In this document: piece after piece, positions 1 to 9,408 of the stretch | Layout of the letters: each line of letters starts with the position of its first letter | Numbering within the stretch: the first letter of the stretch is position 1 | Source of the DNA: Limnothrix sp. RL_2_0 | GTDB lineage: Bacteria > Cyanobacteriota > Cyanobacteriia > Cyanobacteriales > MRBY01 | Length of the DNA stretch: 35,951 bases | NCBI GenBank assembly: GCA_012033055.1 | Contig: JAAUPR010000015.1 | Coordinates: 10,154 to 46,104 of the forward strand | Reading direction: 5' to 3' | Translations under genes and position numbers: made by a program | The notes under the pieces: generated by a model | The model's database searches: none | Told to the model about the DNA's origin: nothing | The model's input: only the letters and a program-made list of their open reading frames with translations

Positions 1-2186
1 GGCACAGGAACAGTTGGTGGTACAGGAACAGTTGTCGAGATAGTGATTCTACCCGGACTAACGCCTTGGACATAGTTGCCGGGGAATGAGCCCGTTGAAA
101 TTGTTTCGCTCCCAGTTGTGAGCGCCCCTGTTGTGCCATTCGTACTGCTATCGCCCACCACAAAAGGAATACTCGTTAAACCACCACCGTGGGTAATGTT
201 GAGATCACCATTCGTTCCACCTAAGAAACCACTTGTATTAATGCTATTTGCACTAGCACCGATCACATTCGTCACCCGGAGAAACCCATTCGTCACAATA
301 TCAACATTTCCTCCCGCTACAACCGTGGCTGTTCCCCTTGCGTCGATCGAACCCAGCACAATATCCAAGTTGCCCGAAAGATTTACTGCTCCACCACCAG
401 TAAAGGCACTAGTATCAATCGCCCCAGCAGCAATTCCACCAGTTGTAGAAGAAAACGTGGCTGCCCCACCGGCTGTCGTGATGTCTCCTGTAGTAATATT
501 GCCGCCGTTAGCCTGTAAATTGACAAATCCACCATTTGTAGAAATATTGGCGGTAGAAATGCTTCCTCCAGCTTGGAAGTTAATATTTTCTACGCCCGCT
601 GGGGCAATATCGGACTGATAAGCGATGTTATTACTGGCATTCAACACAAGTGTTCCCCCATTGGCTGTAATGGTCACGCCGGGGTTAACAATGATGTTGT
701 TGTCTGCTGTCAGTGTGAGGGTATTTAAAAAGTTCGTAATATCAACGCCAGTGTTCACAGTGATATTTCCACTGCCCCCAACACCCGTAGCTGTTGTGAT
801 TTCTAAATTATTCGTTAATAAAAAGTTTTCAATATCTGAGTCTAGAAGGATGTTCCCGGAGTCAGTCGCGTCTTCGGGGTCGGTAATCGTACCACCAACA
901 GGCCCGGTATTTACAATCGTGATGTCATTCGGGTCAAACAGAAGTTTACCCGCAAGGCCATTGACTGCGCCGACATTGATGCGCTGAGACCAACCTGCTG
1001 GAATATCGAGGATATTTTTAGAAGAAATTTCTGCGAAGCCACCATTACCAATATTCGCGCCGCCTTTTGCATACAAAGATCCATCGAAATCGGTTTTTTT
1101 ATCTGACCAAATAATGATTTTGCCGCCATCACCGGTATTGGTCGCGCTGGTGTTTAGTACTGAATTTTTATCAATAAATGTTGTTAGGGCACGGGGGCGA
1201 TCGCCAGAACCCAAATAATCACCACCCACCAAAATTTCGCCGCCACCATTCGTACCAGAAGCATCCAGATTTGCCCCCACCAGATCAATATCTTGTCCGA
1301 AGACATGAATCTTACCCCCCATATTCCCAGAGGCATCTAGATTTCCCGTGATAAAAGCACTGCCAGAGTTAGGCGAAATCTCAGCAGCAGTAGCATTCTC
1401 AGTAACTGTGCCGTTGTCCAGGCTTAAACCTGTGTCGATGGGGCTGCCAGTGAGCAATGCAGGAAGATTCGTTGCCGCTAGAACATTAGAAGATGGGTTG
1501 ATTTCTAGCCCCAAGATTTGCCCAGCTTGACTCAAACGGAGCGTGTTACTACCCGGTACAGCAATGATCTGAATCTGTCCTTCCTCTGCAGTTAGGCTAC
1601 CTGTATTGACCACGTTAGAGGCAAATAGATTAAGGTTTTGGCCTTGGGTCACGCTTAGATCTGCTGTATTGATGATGGCCCCTGTGCCATCGAAGAGAAA
1701 TTGGGTCGGGGAGCCAATGAGAGTTGTGTAGTCTGTGCCGTTAGTCCAGAGTTTGCCATCGAACTCTAAACCCCATGCGGTGCTAGCTGTGAAGTCCCCA
1801 CCGATATTGAGCTGGGCATTGTTTCCAAATACGATACCAGCCGGATTTAGCAGATAGAGGTTGGCATCGCTGCCATTAATTTGGATTAGGCCATCGATAA
1901 ATGAATGGTTGCCGCTACTGATCCGCGAGAGAATGTTTTGAATATTGGCGGTAGTAGAAAAGGTGGCGCTCTAGCTAGGGTTCAAGTTGAAGTCAGCAAA
2001 GTTATGAAATAGATTATTGCCGTCTCCGGACAAGCTCCCGCCGCTAATGCCAAAGTCGTTGCCGCTTTGATTAACAACTGTGCCGGTGCTATCTCCTGCG
2101 GAGGTGACTTGGGCGATCGCCATTGGTGCATAGACCCAAGCAAAAGGGAGAGCTGAAATCACAATCAACAAACGCAAACAAAACAC
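1..2186 (-). pseudogene. Filamentous-haemagglutinin/TPS-domain exoprotein, interrupted by an in-frame TAG; partial at left edge
   Basis: This is a tandem paralogue of the CHAT exoprotein to its right. I place the start at the GTG at 2184-2186 because a GAGAGGTG ribosome site (2193-2200) lies 6 bases before it, exactly as in the paralogue; a GTG at 2193-2195 is less likely. A signal peptide ending in MAIAQ is followed by the TPS-domain motif (SGGSLSGDGNNLFHNFADFN). The codon at 1971-1973 is TAG (codon 72), where the paralogue has CAG in FNLSASQIATF. Beyond the TAG I read the same frame as open to position 1, through ILSRISSGN, NLYLLNPAGIVFG, NLFASNVVNTG and a LAGKLLFDPNDITI-like spacer. The C-terminus lies outside the window, so I cannot tell whether it also carried CHAT. 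The single C-to-T change makes a recent nonsense mutation most likely; a sequencing error or readthrough is possible. Confidence 0.75.
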
Positions 2187-2407
2187 AGGGATCACCTCTC
2201 ACGGTACAGTATGTGAAGATTTGATGAAGATATTTGTTAGTAGACTACGGGATTCTCGCTGTGAAATCAGTGTCTTCTGAAAAATTGAGGTTTGACTTTT
2301 TATGAATGGTTCGGCGGTTGCCAAACTATATAATTCTTCCATCTCATTATGCTGAGCTTAGTCGATTTCTGCGGATTATGTTCCCCATCTATATGGGTAG
2401 GGATGGT

Positions 2408-5400
2408 TTACCAAGGGTTGCCCACTAGCGTGAAACTGCTCCAGAAATAGGGATGAGCTAAATCTTGATTGTGAAATATTGGACTACTTTGTGGCAATAA
2501 GATCTCGTCTCCACCTCGTGTCAGTATCTCGCCACCATTGAGGCGAACATCACCTCGCAACATGGCAATTTGAGCCTGTCGTAACGCTTCTGCCTTGATG
2601 GGCGACGTTTTGAGCTCTTTGTAAAATTGCGTCATCAAACCCATTGTTCCCGCATCGCTGACATCCCAAATACTACCTAGGGCTGATTTTGCGCCGGAAG
2701 CTAGGGCAAGTCCCGCAAATCCTAATTCTGCTTGGCGATCGCCGAGGGCAGTACGACAGGCAGAAAGGACTAATAATTCGATGGGTGGATTATTAAGACC
2801 TAGCTGCCCCAAATCTGTGAGAGAAAGCTTTTGATCCTGAAACTGAATATAGGACTTGTCCAGTTGTCCCGGTAAAAATTCACCATGGGTGGCTAGGTGG
2901 ACAATGCCATAGGGAGTACGTTGCCGCGCCTCAATGAGATTCGCCACTGTAAATTGACTGCCTAGGAAAACATCACCACCCCAAATATCATCGGCGATAA
3001 TTTGTGCCTCTAGGGGGGCAGATGGAAGATCGCTGGCATCTTCAAATTCGGATGCACCCATGGCAATTAATTTGTTATCAGTGGGTCGCACATAGCCGGA
3101 TGTGTTGGTGAGGGAAAAACTCGGCATTAAGCCGATGCTATATTTTTCGATCAAAAATTGTTCGCCATCATGGAGCGCAGCGAGGGGCAAAACCCGTAAG
3201 CCTTCATCCATCACAAAAGCCATATTGGCAATGCCTTTTTCGCCAAGGTCTGCTTCCAAGGGTCGGATTAGTACGTCATACAAATATTGGGCTGGGGAGA
3301 GGTACACATTTCCGAAGCGGGGGGTGGTGATGCCTCGCATCAAGTTTCTTGCTTCTCTCATGACTGTGCCATAGGTGGCTCCGGGCACTCTGTACTGGAT
3401 GGCTTGCCCTTCTGGGGTGACTAGGACTATTTGTAAGGGGGTGTTATCGCTGATTTTGCGGTCTGGATCAAGAAATCGGTTTTCGGCATTGAGGAAATCA
3501 CTCAGGCGATCGCCCCTAAATTCCCATTGATTAATAGCCTTGTTCGCTTTCCCTTTGGCCTCATTATCCTTATTCCCCGCCCCACTTTCCCCTGCCTCCT
3601 CCGGGAAATAGATATAGACGATCGCCGGTTTGACCCCCGTTTGATCTTCGATATTTTTGAGCGTCCCGTGTACTTCCTCAATGTTTGTTTCTGCCTCCGT
3701 CTCCACCTCACCAGACTGCGGCGGCTCATTTTCAGCACATTCCGAAAAACACTCTGGCGGATCTGGCACTGGCTCCGGTACTGGTTCCGGCACAATTGCT
3801 AAATTCGCTGGCACACCATCACCCGATTTGAAACTAGTCGCCGTCAAAGCAAAACTGCCACCCTCGGCATTAGCCGTCGGAGTCACCGTCACTTGTCCCA
3901 ACGCACCCGTTACCCCAGAAAAACTCGTCGGATTTGTACTCGCCCCACTAGCTGGTGCATTGAAATTCACCGTTAAGCCCGGTAAAACGGTATTAAAAGT
4001 CGTTTCCTTCGCAGATACAACAATCGGTGCAAAGCTCGTACTTGCAGATATTGTTTGGCCATCCCCAGACACGAGGGCTAAAGTCGTCCCCTGAAATTCG
4101 ACCGCACCAATATCAATAGTGCCCACAAGGCGATCGCCGCCCCGTTGATCCGTAATCAACCCCAACACTTCACTATCACTGCCCCCATCAATCGCCGGAG
4201 AAATACCGTTACTAAAATCAAAAAAATGAGTCTGGGTGAAACCACCATAATCACCGAGAGCAGTAAGTTGAGGATCAACATTTAAAACCTCAGCACCCGT
4301 CACACTGCCATCTTCAACGATATTGAGGCCCTGTAAACCAATACTGCCGAAATCACTGGCAATATCACCACCACCACTATTCGCAACAATCGTATTCGTT
4401 AAACCTAAGATGCCAACGTTATAAATTCCCCCACCATCAAGCGATGCCGTATTGTCGGAAACTGTACTATTGAAAATCTCCGCTACCCCGTAATTATAAA
4501 TACCGCCGCCTGTTCCATTAGCCCCAAGGGAGTTGTTTCCAGAGATAGTGCTATTGATGAGGCTGATTACATTCATACCTCCGCCACCCTCTTGTTCCCC
4601 TCCCTCGCTCATCCCTCCATTAAAAATTCCGCCTCCGGCTGATTGAGTCGTACCATCCACATTATTGCCAGAGACCGTACTATTGCTCAGGGTCGTCGTA
4701 CCGAAATTATAAATACCGCCGCCTGCTGCGTAATTACCAGTCGCATTGTTACCAGAGACCGTACTATTCACCAGGGTTAGCTCGTTGGTATTGAAAATGC
4801 CGCCACCCGCTGCGTAATTACCAGTCGCATTGTTGCCAAAGACCGTGCTGTTAGTCAGGGTTGCCGTACCAAAATTGTCAATGCCGCCACCATAGGATGC
4901 TGAGTTACCAGAGACTGTACTGCCAATCAAGGTTAATGAGCCATTATTGTAAATGCCACCGCCACCACCATAGGATCCCTCATTCCCAGAGACTGTACTG
5001 CCAGTTAAAGTTACTGTGCCACCATCATTGAAAATGCCGCCGCCGTTATAGTCAGATTCATTATTAGAGACTGTACTGCCCGTTAAAGTGACTAGGCCGC
5101 TAGCATTAAAAATTCCGCCACCGTAGCCACCTTCAGCCTCGTTATTGGCAATAGTGGTGTTGACAAGGTTCAATGTGCCGTTGCCGTGAGATATGCCAGC
5201 GCCATCACCGTAGTAGGTGTAACCGTTCTGGAGCGTTAAGTTGCTGATTGTGATATCGCCACTCATTGTGGATGTGCTGAGTACGCGATCGCCGCCCCCA
5301 CCATCCAGAATCGTGACCCCTTGCCCCGCACCATTCAGGGTTAATTTTTTCGAGAGATTGATCTCTGAACCCCGCTGAAAAGTACCCGCACCAAGATTAA

Positions 5401-6967
5401 TTGTCCTCGCCCCTGCCACAGACCCAATCGCATCATGGGCTTCTTGAATCGACTGGCCTAACTGTGCAGCTGTTGCAGTACCCAGATTTACTGCATTGAT
5501 ATTAAAAGTTAGATTGCCGGTGATGTTAATAGTGCCGCCGCTTAAAATAAACCTCCGGCTAGTTAAGGTTAAATGATTACCACTCGTAGAATTAATAGCG
5601 GCGCCTAGGGTGATATCGCCATCATCAGCCCCTGCTGCTGCCGTAGAGACTTCTACATTATTCGTGTTGAGATTCGCGTTGATAGTTCCGGCTAGGGCGG
5701 CATTAATCAGGATATCGACAGGATCAAGGAGCCAAGAACCAGTTTCTCCATTGGCTGCGGCAGTGTTAATCGATGCTCCAGTGACATCCAAACTCAGTTT
5801 GCCAGAGGTTTCAACGAGTCCACCATTGCCATTCTGGGAGCCGCCTGTTGCCAATGCTGTACCAGAGAACTGGGTTGTATCATCCGCCCAAACAATGATT
5901 TTGCCGCCGTTGCCTGTATTGATCGCATTGGCATTTAAGACTGAGTTTGCATTGATATTGGTGGTGGTTGCACGGAATAAATCGCCTTGGCCTTGGTAGT
6001 CGCCTCCCACTAAGATTTCACCGCCGCCGTTCATACCGGAAGCATCAAGAGTTGCATCATTGAGGGCGATCGCCTGACCGAAGATCCCCACATCACCCCC
6101 CTGATCACCGGACACATTTACCAAGCTATTAATGAAAGTACTGCCCGAATTTGGAGAAACGACAGTTTGATCAGCGGCGAGGGTCACCACACCATTTTCC
6201 AAGACTAAGCCCGTGTCTAAGCTACTCCCCGTAAGTAGTTGAGGTAAATCTGTGATGGCTAAATTATTCGTCAGTGGATCAAATTCGAGGCCGAGGATCT
6301 GACCTGTTTGGTTTAAGCGCAGGGTATTTGTGCCGGGCACAGCCATGATTTGGATGTTACCTCCAGCCGCGGTGAGCGTGCCAGTATTCACGACATTTGA
6401 GGCAAATAAATTCAGCGATCGCCCCGATGTTACCGTCAGATCTCCCGCGTTGATAATTGCGCTATTCTCCGTAAAAGAGAACTCAGTAGGAGCACCGACT
6501 AAAGTTGCGTAATCTGTGCCACCTGACCAAAATTTGTCGTTGAAACCGATGCCCGAAGCGGTAGTTGCGGCGAAATCTCCGGCTAAGTTGAGCTGAACAT
6601 TACTCCCGAAAACAATGCCCGCTGGATTTAGTAAAAATAAGTTGGCATCGCTGCCACTTACTTGGAGCAAACCGTCTATATAGGAAGGGTTACCGCCACT
6701 GATACGGGATAAAATATTTTGCAGATCGGGGGTGCTCAGGAAGGTTGCGATCTGGCTGGCACTGAGGTTGAAATCGGTGAAATTGTGAAACAGATTACTG
6801 CCATCCCCCGATAGGCTACCACCAGAAATATTGAAAGCTTGCCCTTGTTGATCGACGACTGTGCCAGTGCCATCATTTGCCGCAGAAATTTGGGCGATCG
6901 CCGCCGATGTTGTGGTGAGCAAGAGTGGGAGAGAAAGAATGGATGCGGTGAGAAGAAAGCGAAACAC
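2408..6967 (-). CDS. Secreted TPS-domain beta-helix protein with C-terminal CHAT (caspase-like) protease domain
   Basis: A 1519-aa exported protein. Start is GTG with a GAGGTG ribosome site 5 bases upstream, giving a clean signal peptide ending TTTSAAIAQ. Residues about 27-200 are a filamentous-haemagglutinin N-terminal (two-partner secretion) domain with SGGSLSGDGSNLFHNF and LLNPAGIVFGSN. Residues about 550-880 form a right-handed beta-helix of repeated STVSGN/GGGIYN units. A proline/cysteine linker near residue 1055 (PEPVPDPPECFSECAE) leads to a CHAT domain over about residues 1230-1519. Its expected catalytic pair is visible as His1361 in HLATHGEF and Cys1404 in LSACRTALGD, and it ends with the typical VGNPW. 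CHAT proteins are caspase-clan cysteine peptidases. FHA-CHAT fusions are frequent in cyanobacteria but their substrates are not known to me. No TpsB outer-membrane partner is in the window. Confidence 0.9.
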   Translation of the reverse strand: MFRFLLTASILSLPLLLTTTSAAIAQISAANDGTGTVVDQQGQAFNISGGSLSGDGSNLFHNFTDFNLSASQIATFLSTPDLQNILSRISGGNPSYIDGLLQVSGSDANLFLLNPAGIVFGSNVQLNLAGDFAATTASGIGFNDKFWSGGTDYATLVGAPTEFSFTENSAIINAGDLTVTSGRSLNLFASNVVNTGTLTAAGGNIQIMAVPGTNTLRLNQTGQILGLEFDPLTNNLAITDLPQLLTGSSLDTGLVLENGVVTLAADQTVVSPNSGSTFINSLVNVSGDQGGDVGIFGQAIALNDATLDASGMNGGGEILVGGDYQGQGDLFRATTTNINANSVLNANAINTGNGGKIIVWADDTTQFSGTALATGGSQNGNGGLVETSGKLSLDVTGASINTAAANGETGSWLLDPVDILINAALAGTINANLNTNNVEVSTAAAGADDGDITLGAAINSTSGNHLTLTSRRFILSGGTINITGNLTFNINAVNLGTATAAQLGQSIQEAHDAIGSVAGARTINLGAGTFQRGSEINLSKKLTLNGAGQGVTILDGGGGDRVLSTSTMSGDITISNLTLQNGYTYYGDGAGISHGNGTLNLVNTTIANNEAEGGYGGGIFNASGLVTLTGSTVSNNESDYNGGGIFNDGGTVTLTGSTVSGNEGSYGGGGGIYNNGSLTLIGSTVSGNSASYGGGIDNFGTATLTNSTVFGNNATGNYAAGGGIFNTNELTLVNSTVSGNNATGNYAAGGGIYNFGTTTLSNSTVSGNNVDGTTQSAGGGIFNGGMSEGGEQEGGGGMNVISLINSTISGNNSLGANGTGGGIYNYGVAEIFNSTVSDNTASLDGGGIYNVGILGLTNTIVANSGGGDIASDFGSIGLQGLNIVEDGSVTGAEVLNVDPQLTALGDYGGFTQTHFFDFSNGISPAIDGGSDSEVLGLITDQRGGDRLVGTIDIGAVEFQGTTLALVSGDGQTISASTSFAPIVVSAKETTFNTVLPGLTVNFNAPASGASTNPTSFSGVTGALGQVTVTPTANAEGGSFALTATSFKSGDGVPANLAIVPEPVPEPVPDPPECFSECAENEPPQSGEVETEAETNIEEVHGTLKNIEDQTGVKPAIVYIYFPEEAGESGAGNKDNEAKGKANKAINQWEFRGDRLSDFLNAENRFLDPDRKISDNTPLQIVLVTPEGQAIQYRVPGATYGTVMREARNLMRGITTPRFGNVYLSPAQYLYDVLIRPLEADLGEKGIANMAFVMDEGLRVLPLAALHDGEQFLIEKYSIGLMPSFSLTNTSGYVRPTDNKLIAMGASEFEDASDLPSAPLEAQIIADDIWGGDVFLGSQFTVANLIEARQRTPYGIVHLATHGEFLPGQLDKSYIQFQDQKLSLTDLGQLGLNNPPIELLVLSACRTALGDRQAELGFAGLALASGAKSALGSIWDVSDAGTMGLMTQFYKELKTSPIKAEALRQAQIAMLRGDVRLNGGEILTRGGDEILLPQSSPIFHNQDLAHPYFWSSFTLVGNPW

Positions 6968-7134
6968 GGAGACACCTCAGAGAAGAAATTAGCCAGTTAT
7001 TGCATTGCTACTCAAGAAATCTGTACAGTTCAGGTTCATCTGTGAAAATATTGACGAGAAGCCTTGTGATAGATTGCCTCTAGTCTCCTGAGTGATTCTA
7101 AATTTCTTGACTGGGTAGATGTCCTGTGGATGCT

Positions 7135-7494
7135 ATTAGACCTCTTGCATAAGTCTAAAATTTCCCCCTCTTGGGGGGCTAGGGGTTGGTTCTCAGTCAG
7201 TGGCGACACCTATGGAAACCCCCTTCACCTTCCCCAAGGAAGGATATTTATTGCTCTATGGGCTTTTGCAAGAACTCTAATGAATGAGCAACATACTTTC
7301 TAGTTTATGGCGGATTTTTTCTTTTGGGGTGACCCTGTATGGGAATGCAAGACTAATGATCAGGGAGCATCAGGCGATCGCCTCTGGTGAATTTTGTAAT
7401 CCCATTAATAAAGCCAATAACAGAGCCTTCGGAGACCATAACGCCACTAGTCCCCCAAGAGGGGAAAAATTTAGACTTATGCAAGAGGTCTATT
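7135..7494. mobile_element. Non-autonomous inverted-repeat element (MITE-like), about 354 bp
   Basis: The ends are long imperfect inverted repeats of about 45 bp: AGACCTCTTGCATAAGTCTA at 7138-7157 is matched in reverse complement ending at 7491, and the match continues through a CCCCTCTTGGGGG block to CTAG with few mismatches. The trinucleotide ATT lies directly outside both ends (7135-7137 and 7492-7494), consistent with a 3-bp target duplication. Each tip is itself a small palindrome (TAGAC...GTCTA). The interior has no transposase-like reading frame, so mobilisation would need an enzyme from elsewhere. A degenerate third end (TTTTGCAAGAACTCTAA, 7264-7280) suggests a nested or composite history. 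The family is not identified; the length of the repeats and the flanking ATT are what the sequence shows. Confidence 0.65.
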
Positions 7495-9143
7495 TAGTTG
7501 CCTATTTGTTGTTTTCGTTCAGCCAGTTTGAGGCGAATTTCTTCGTGGTATTCCTTGGTGATGGGATAAAAATAAGCCAGTACTAAACCAACAATTAATG
7601 CCAAGGTCGGTAGAGGGGCGATCGCCACCCGGATGGCAAACAGAGCAGATTCCGGCTGAACCGGGGGCACATCTCCTGCGACAGACTCCACAAAGCCAGA
7701 CCACGAGAGCGCCTGACCCACGAGAAATAGACTCACCGCCAAACCCATTTTTTGCAACAACACCATAAAGCCATAGAAAACCCCTTCCCGTCGCTGCCCA
7801 GTATTCAGCTCATCCAGTTCGATTACATCCGGCACCATCGACCACGGAATCAAATAACTCACCGACACCCCACATCCCGCCAATACCGCACAAGCAAACA
7901 TCAAACCCACCTGTCCAGGCTGAAGGAAAAATAGTCCCACCTGCGCAATAATCCACAAAGCAACCCCACCAAAATACACCGCCTTTTTACCCCAGCGCCG
8001 ACTTGCCGCACTACCCCCAAACAGTAAGACCAAAGCCGTACCCTGCACCGCCAAAGCCACATTCGGGAACATCGCATCCGGCAAACCCATCCAACTAATC
8101 ACGAAGTACGGCAAGATAGATGCAGTGAGCTGAATCGCTAGCCACGACGCCATATAGATGCCGATAACAAACAGAAAAGGCTTATTACTAAACGCGATTT
8201 TGAGTTGTTCTTTAAAAGGGACGGGCGTTTCGCTGGCCTCATTGCTGGGGTGGGCAATCAATAGGTGCGTTTCCGTGGGCGACTGAATAAACGTATAACT
8301 ACTAACCGCCAATAAAATACCAAAGGATGCTGCTACAAATATCCACAGTGAGTCTAGTTGGAGCCAGTTCAGCCCGATAATACTTGCAAAGGACAAACCC
8401 GATAATGCCCCCAATATTTGCCCAAATAGTCTCCGTTGGGATTCATTTAGCACTGCGCTACGGCCTTTTTCTTGGAGGCGCAAGGTACACCAGAACAACG
8501 TGAGCAACGCAAAAATTGAGCAGACCAAACCCAGGATTAAATATTGTTTTTCGGGATTGTCGGGGTAAGCCTGAAACACGATACGGGCAACGATTAGCGA
8601 AAAAATACTGGAGCCGATAGAAAAGCTAAATCGAAAACTATTGAGACTGGTGCGTTCGTTATAGTCTTGGGTTAGCTCCGGTGTGAGGGCGGCGTAGGGC
8701 AAGTTTACAGCCGTGTAAGCGATATTAAACAGGATGCCCACGATGACGTAATAGCCGAAGAGAAACCAGTCATTTACTTGATCGACATCGCTAAAATGGG
8801 GCACGAGCCATTGGGCAAAAAAGATTACCACGAAGGGTATGGTTCCCCACAGCATCCACGGGATACGCCGTCCCCATTTAGTTTTGGTGCGATCGCTCAT
8901 CATGCCGACAATGGGATCGTTGATGGCATCGGAAATCTTCCCCAGCATCAAAATACTGCCTGCCAACCCCGGCGGCAATCCGGCAACCTGTGTGAAAAAG
9001 TAGAGTAGAAAAAAGACTAAAACGTTTGCTGTGAGGGCTGGCCCAATATCCCCGGCACCAAAGGCAATTTTTGTGGTGAGATTGAGCTTCTCGGCTTGGG
9101 GGGGCAGCGGGGTTGTCATGGGGGAATCTGAAATTACGGGCAT
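7494..9143 (-). CDS. GPH-type (MelB-like) sugar:cation symporter, MFS superfamily
   Basis: A 549-aa integral membrane protein with about 12 hydrophobic segments. The N-terminal part matches the glycoside-pentoside-hexuronide:cation symporter family: KIAFGAGDIGPAL, then a loop with ISDAINDPIVGMMSDRTKTK and WGRRIPW, the family's signature after helix 2. A second copy of this loop logic appears in the C-terminal half (SRRWGKKAVYF). The substrate cannot be read from the sequence; members carry disaccharides, pentosides or glucuronides. ATG at 9141-9143 is used; ATG at 9117-9119 (MTTPLPPQ) is an alternative, and neither has a clear ribosome site. The stop codon TAA (7494-7496) shares its last base with the ATT flank of the adjacent inverted-repeat element, so the insertion sits exactly at the gene's end. 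It is transcribed alone; the tRNA lies upstream. Confidence 0.85.
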   Translation of the reverse strand: MPVISDSPMTTPLPPQAEKLNLTTKIAFGAGDIGPALTANVLVFFLLYFFTQVAGLPPGLAGSILMLGKISDAINDPIVGMMSDRTKTKWGRRIPWMLWGTIPFVVIFFAQWLVPHFSDVDQVNDWFLFGYYVIVGILFNIAYTAVNLPYAALTPELTQDYNERTSLNSFRFSFSIGSSIFSLIVARIVFQAYPDNPEKQYLILGLVCSIFALLTLFWCTLRLQEKGRSAVLNESQRRLFGQILGALSGLSFASIIGLNWLQLDSLWIFVAASFGILLAVSSYTFIQSPTETHLLIAHPSNEASETPVPFKEQLKIAFSNKPFLFVIGIYMASWLAIQLTASILPYFVISWMGLPDAMFPNVALAVQGTALVLLFGGSAASRRWGKKAVYFGGVALWIIAQVGLFFLQPGQVGLMFACAVLAGCGVSVSYLIPWSMVPDVIELDELNTGQRREGVFYGFMVLLQKMGLAVSLFLVGQALSWSGFVESVAGDVPPVQPESALFAIRVAIAPLPTLALIVGLVLAYFYPITKEYHEEIRLKLAERKQQIGN

Positions 9144-9270
9144 GGGTTAACCGCAATTGTAGTCGCTGATACTAGATCCGGCGATCGCCCCTTACCTTAC
9201 CCACAGAGAAGCCCCGCAAACTTGGGCTGGTTAGTGTTGCCAAAGCAAGGATAGAAGCGTAAAAATAAAA

Positions 9271-9342
<72 letters not shown>

Positions 9343-9408
9343 GATCTACCGGAAAGTATTCTACTACATTTATTTTGGTGCTTTCACCGATTTCTGAAAA
9401 TTTGACAC

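Noticed and set aside
76-987. Plus-strand open frames (76-618, 625-987) rich in Pro and Val
   Set aside because: They lie exactly opposite the FHA-type exoprotein; their composition is the complement of Gly/Asn/Thr-rich repeats.
3502-4094. Overlapping open frames on both strands within the CHAT gene
   Set aside because: Arg/Ser-rich or Pro-rich frames shadowing the CHAT linker; the CHAT frame has clear domains.
4380-5160. Repeated units in the CHAT gene as a CRISPR or DNA repeat array
   Set aside because: They are diverged coding repeats of a beta-helix (STVSGN, GGGIYN), without constant repeats and unique spacers.
7284-7586. 100-codon plus-strand frame across the inverted-repeat element
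   Set aside because: It runs through the element end into the antisense of the symporter gene and resembles no transposase.
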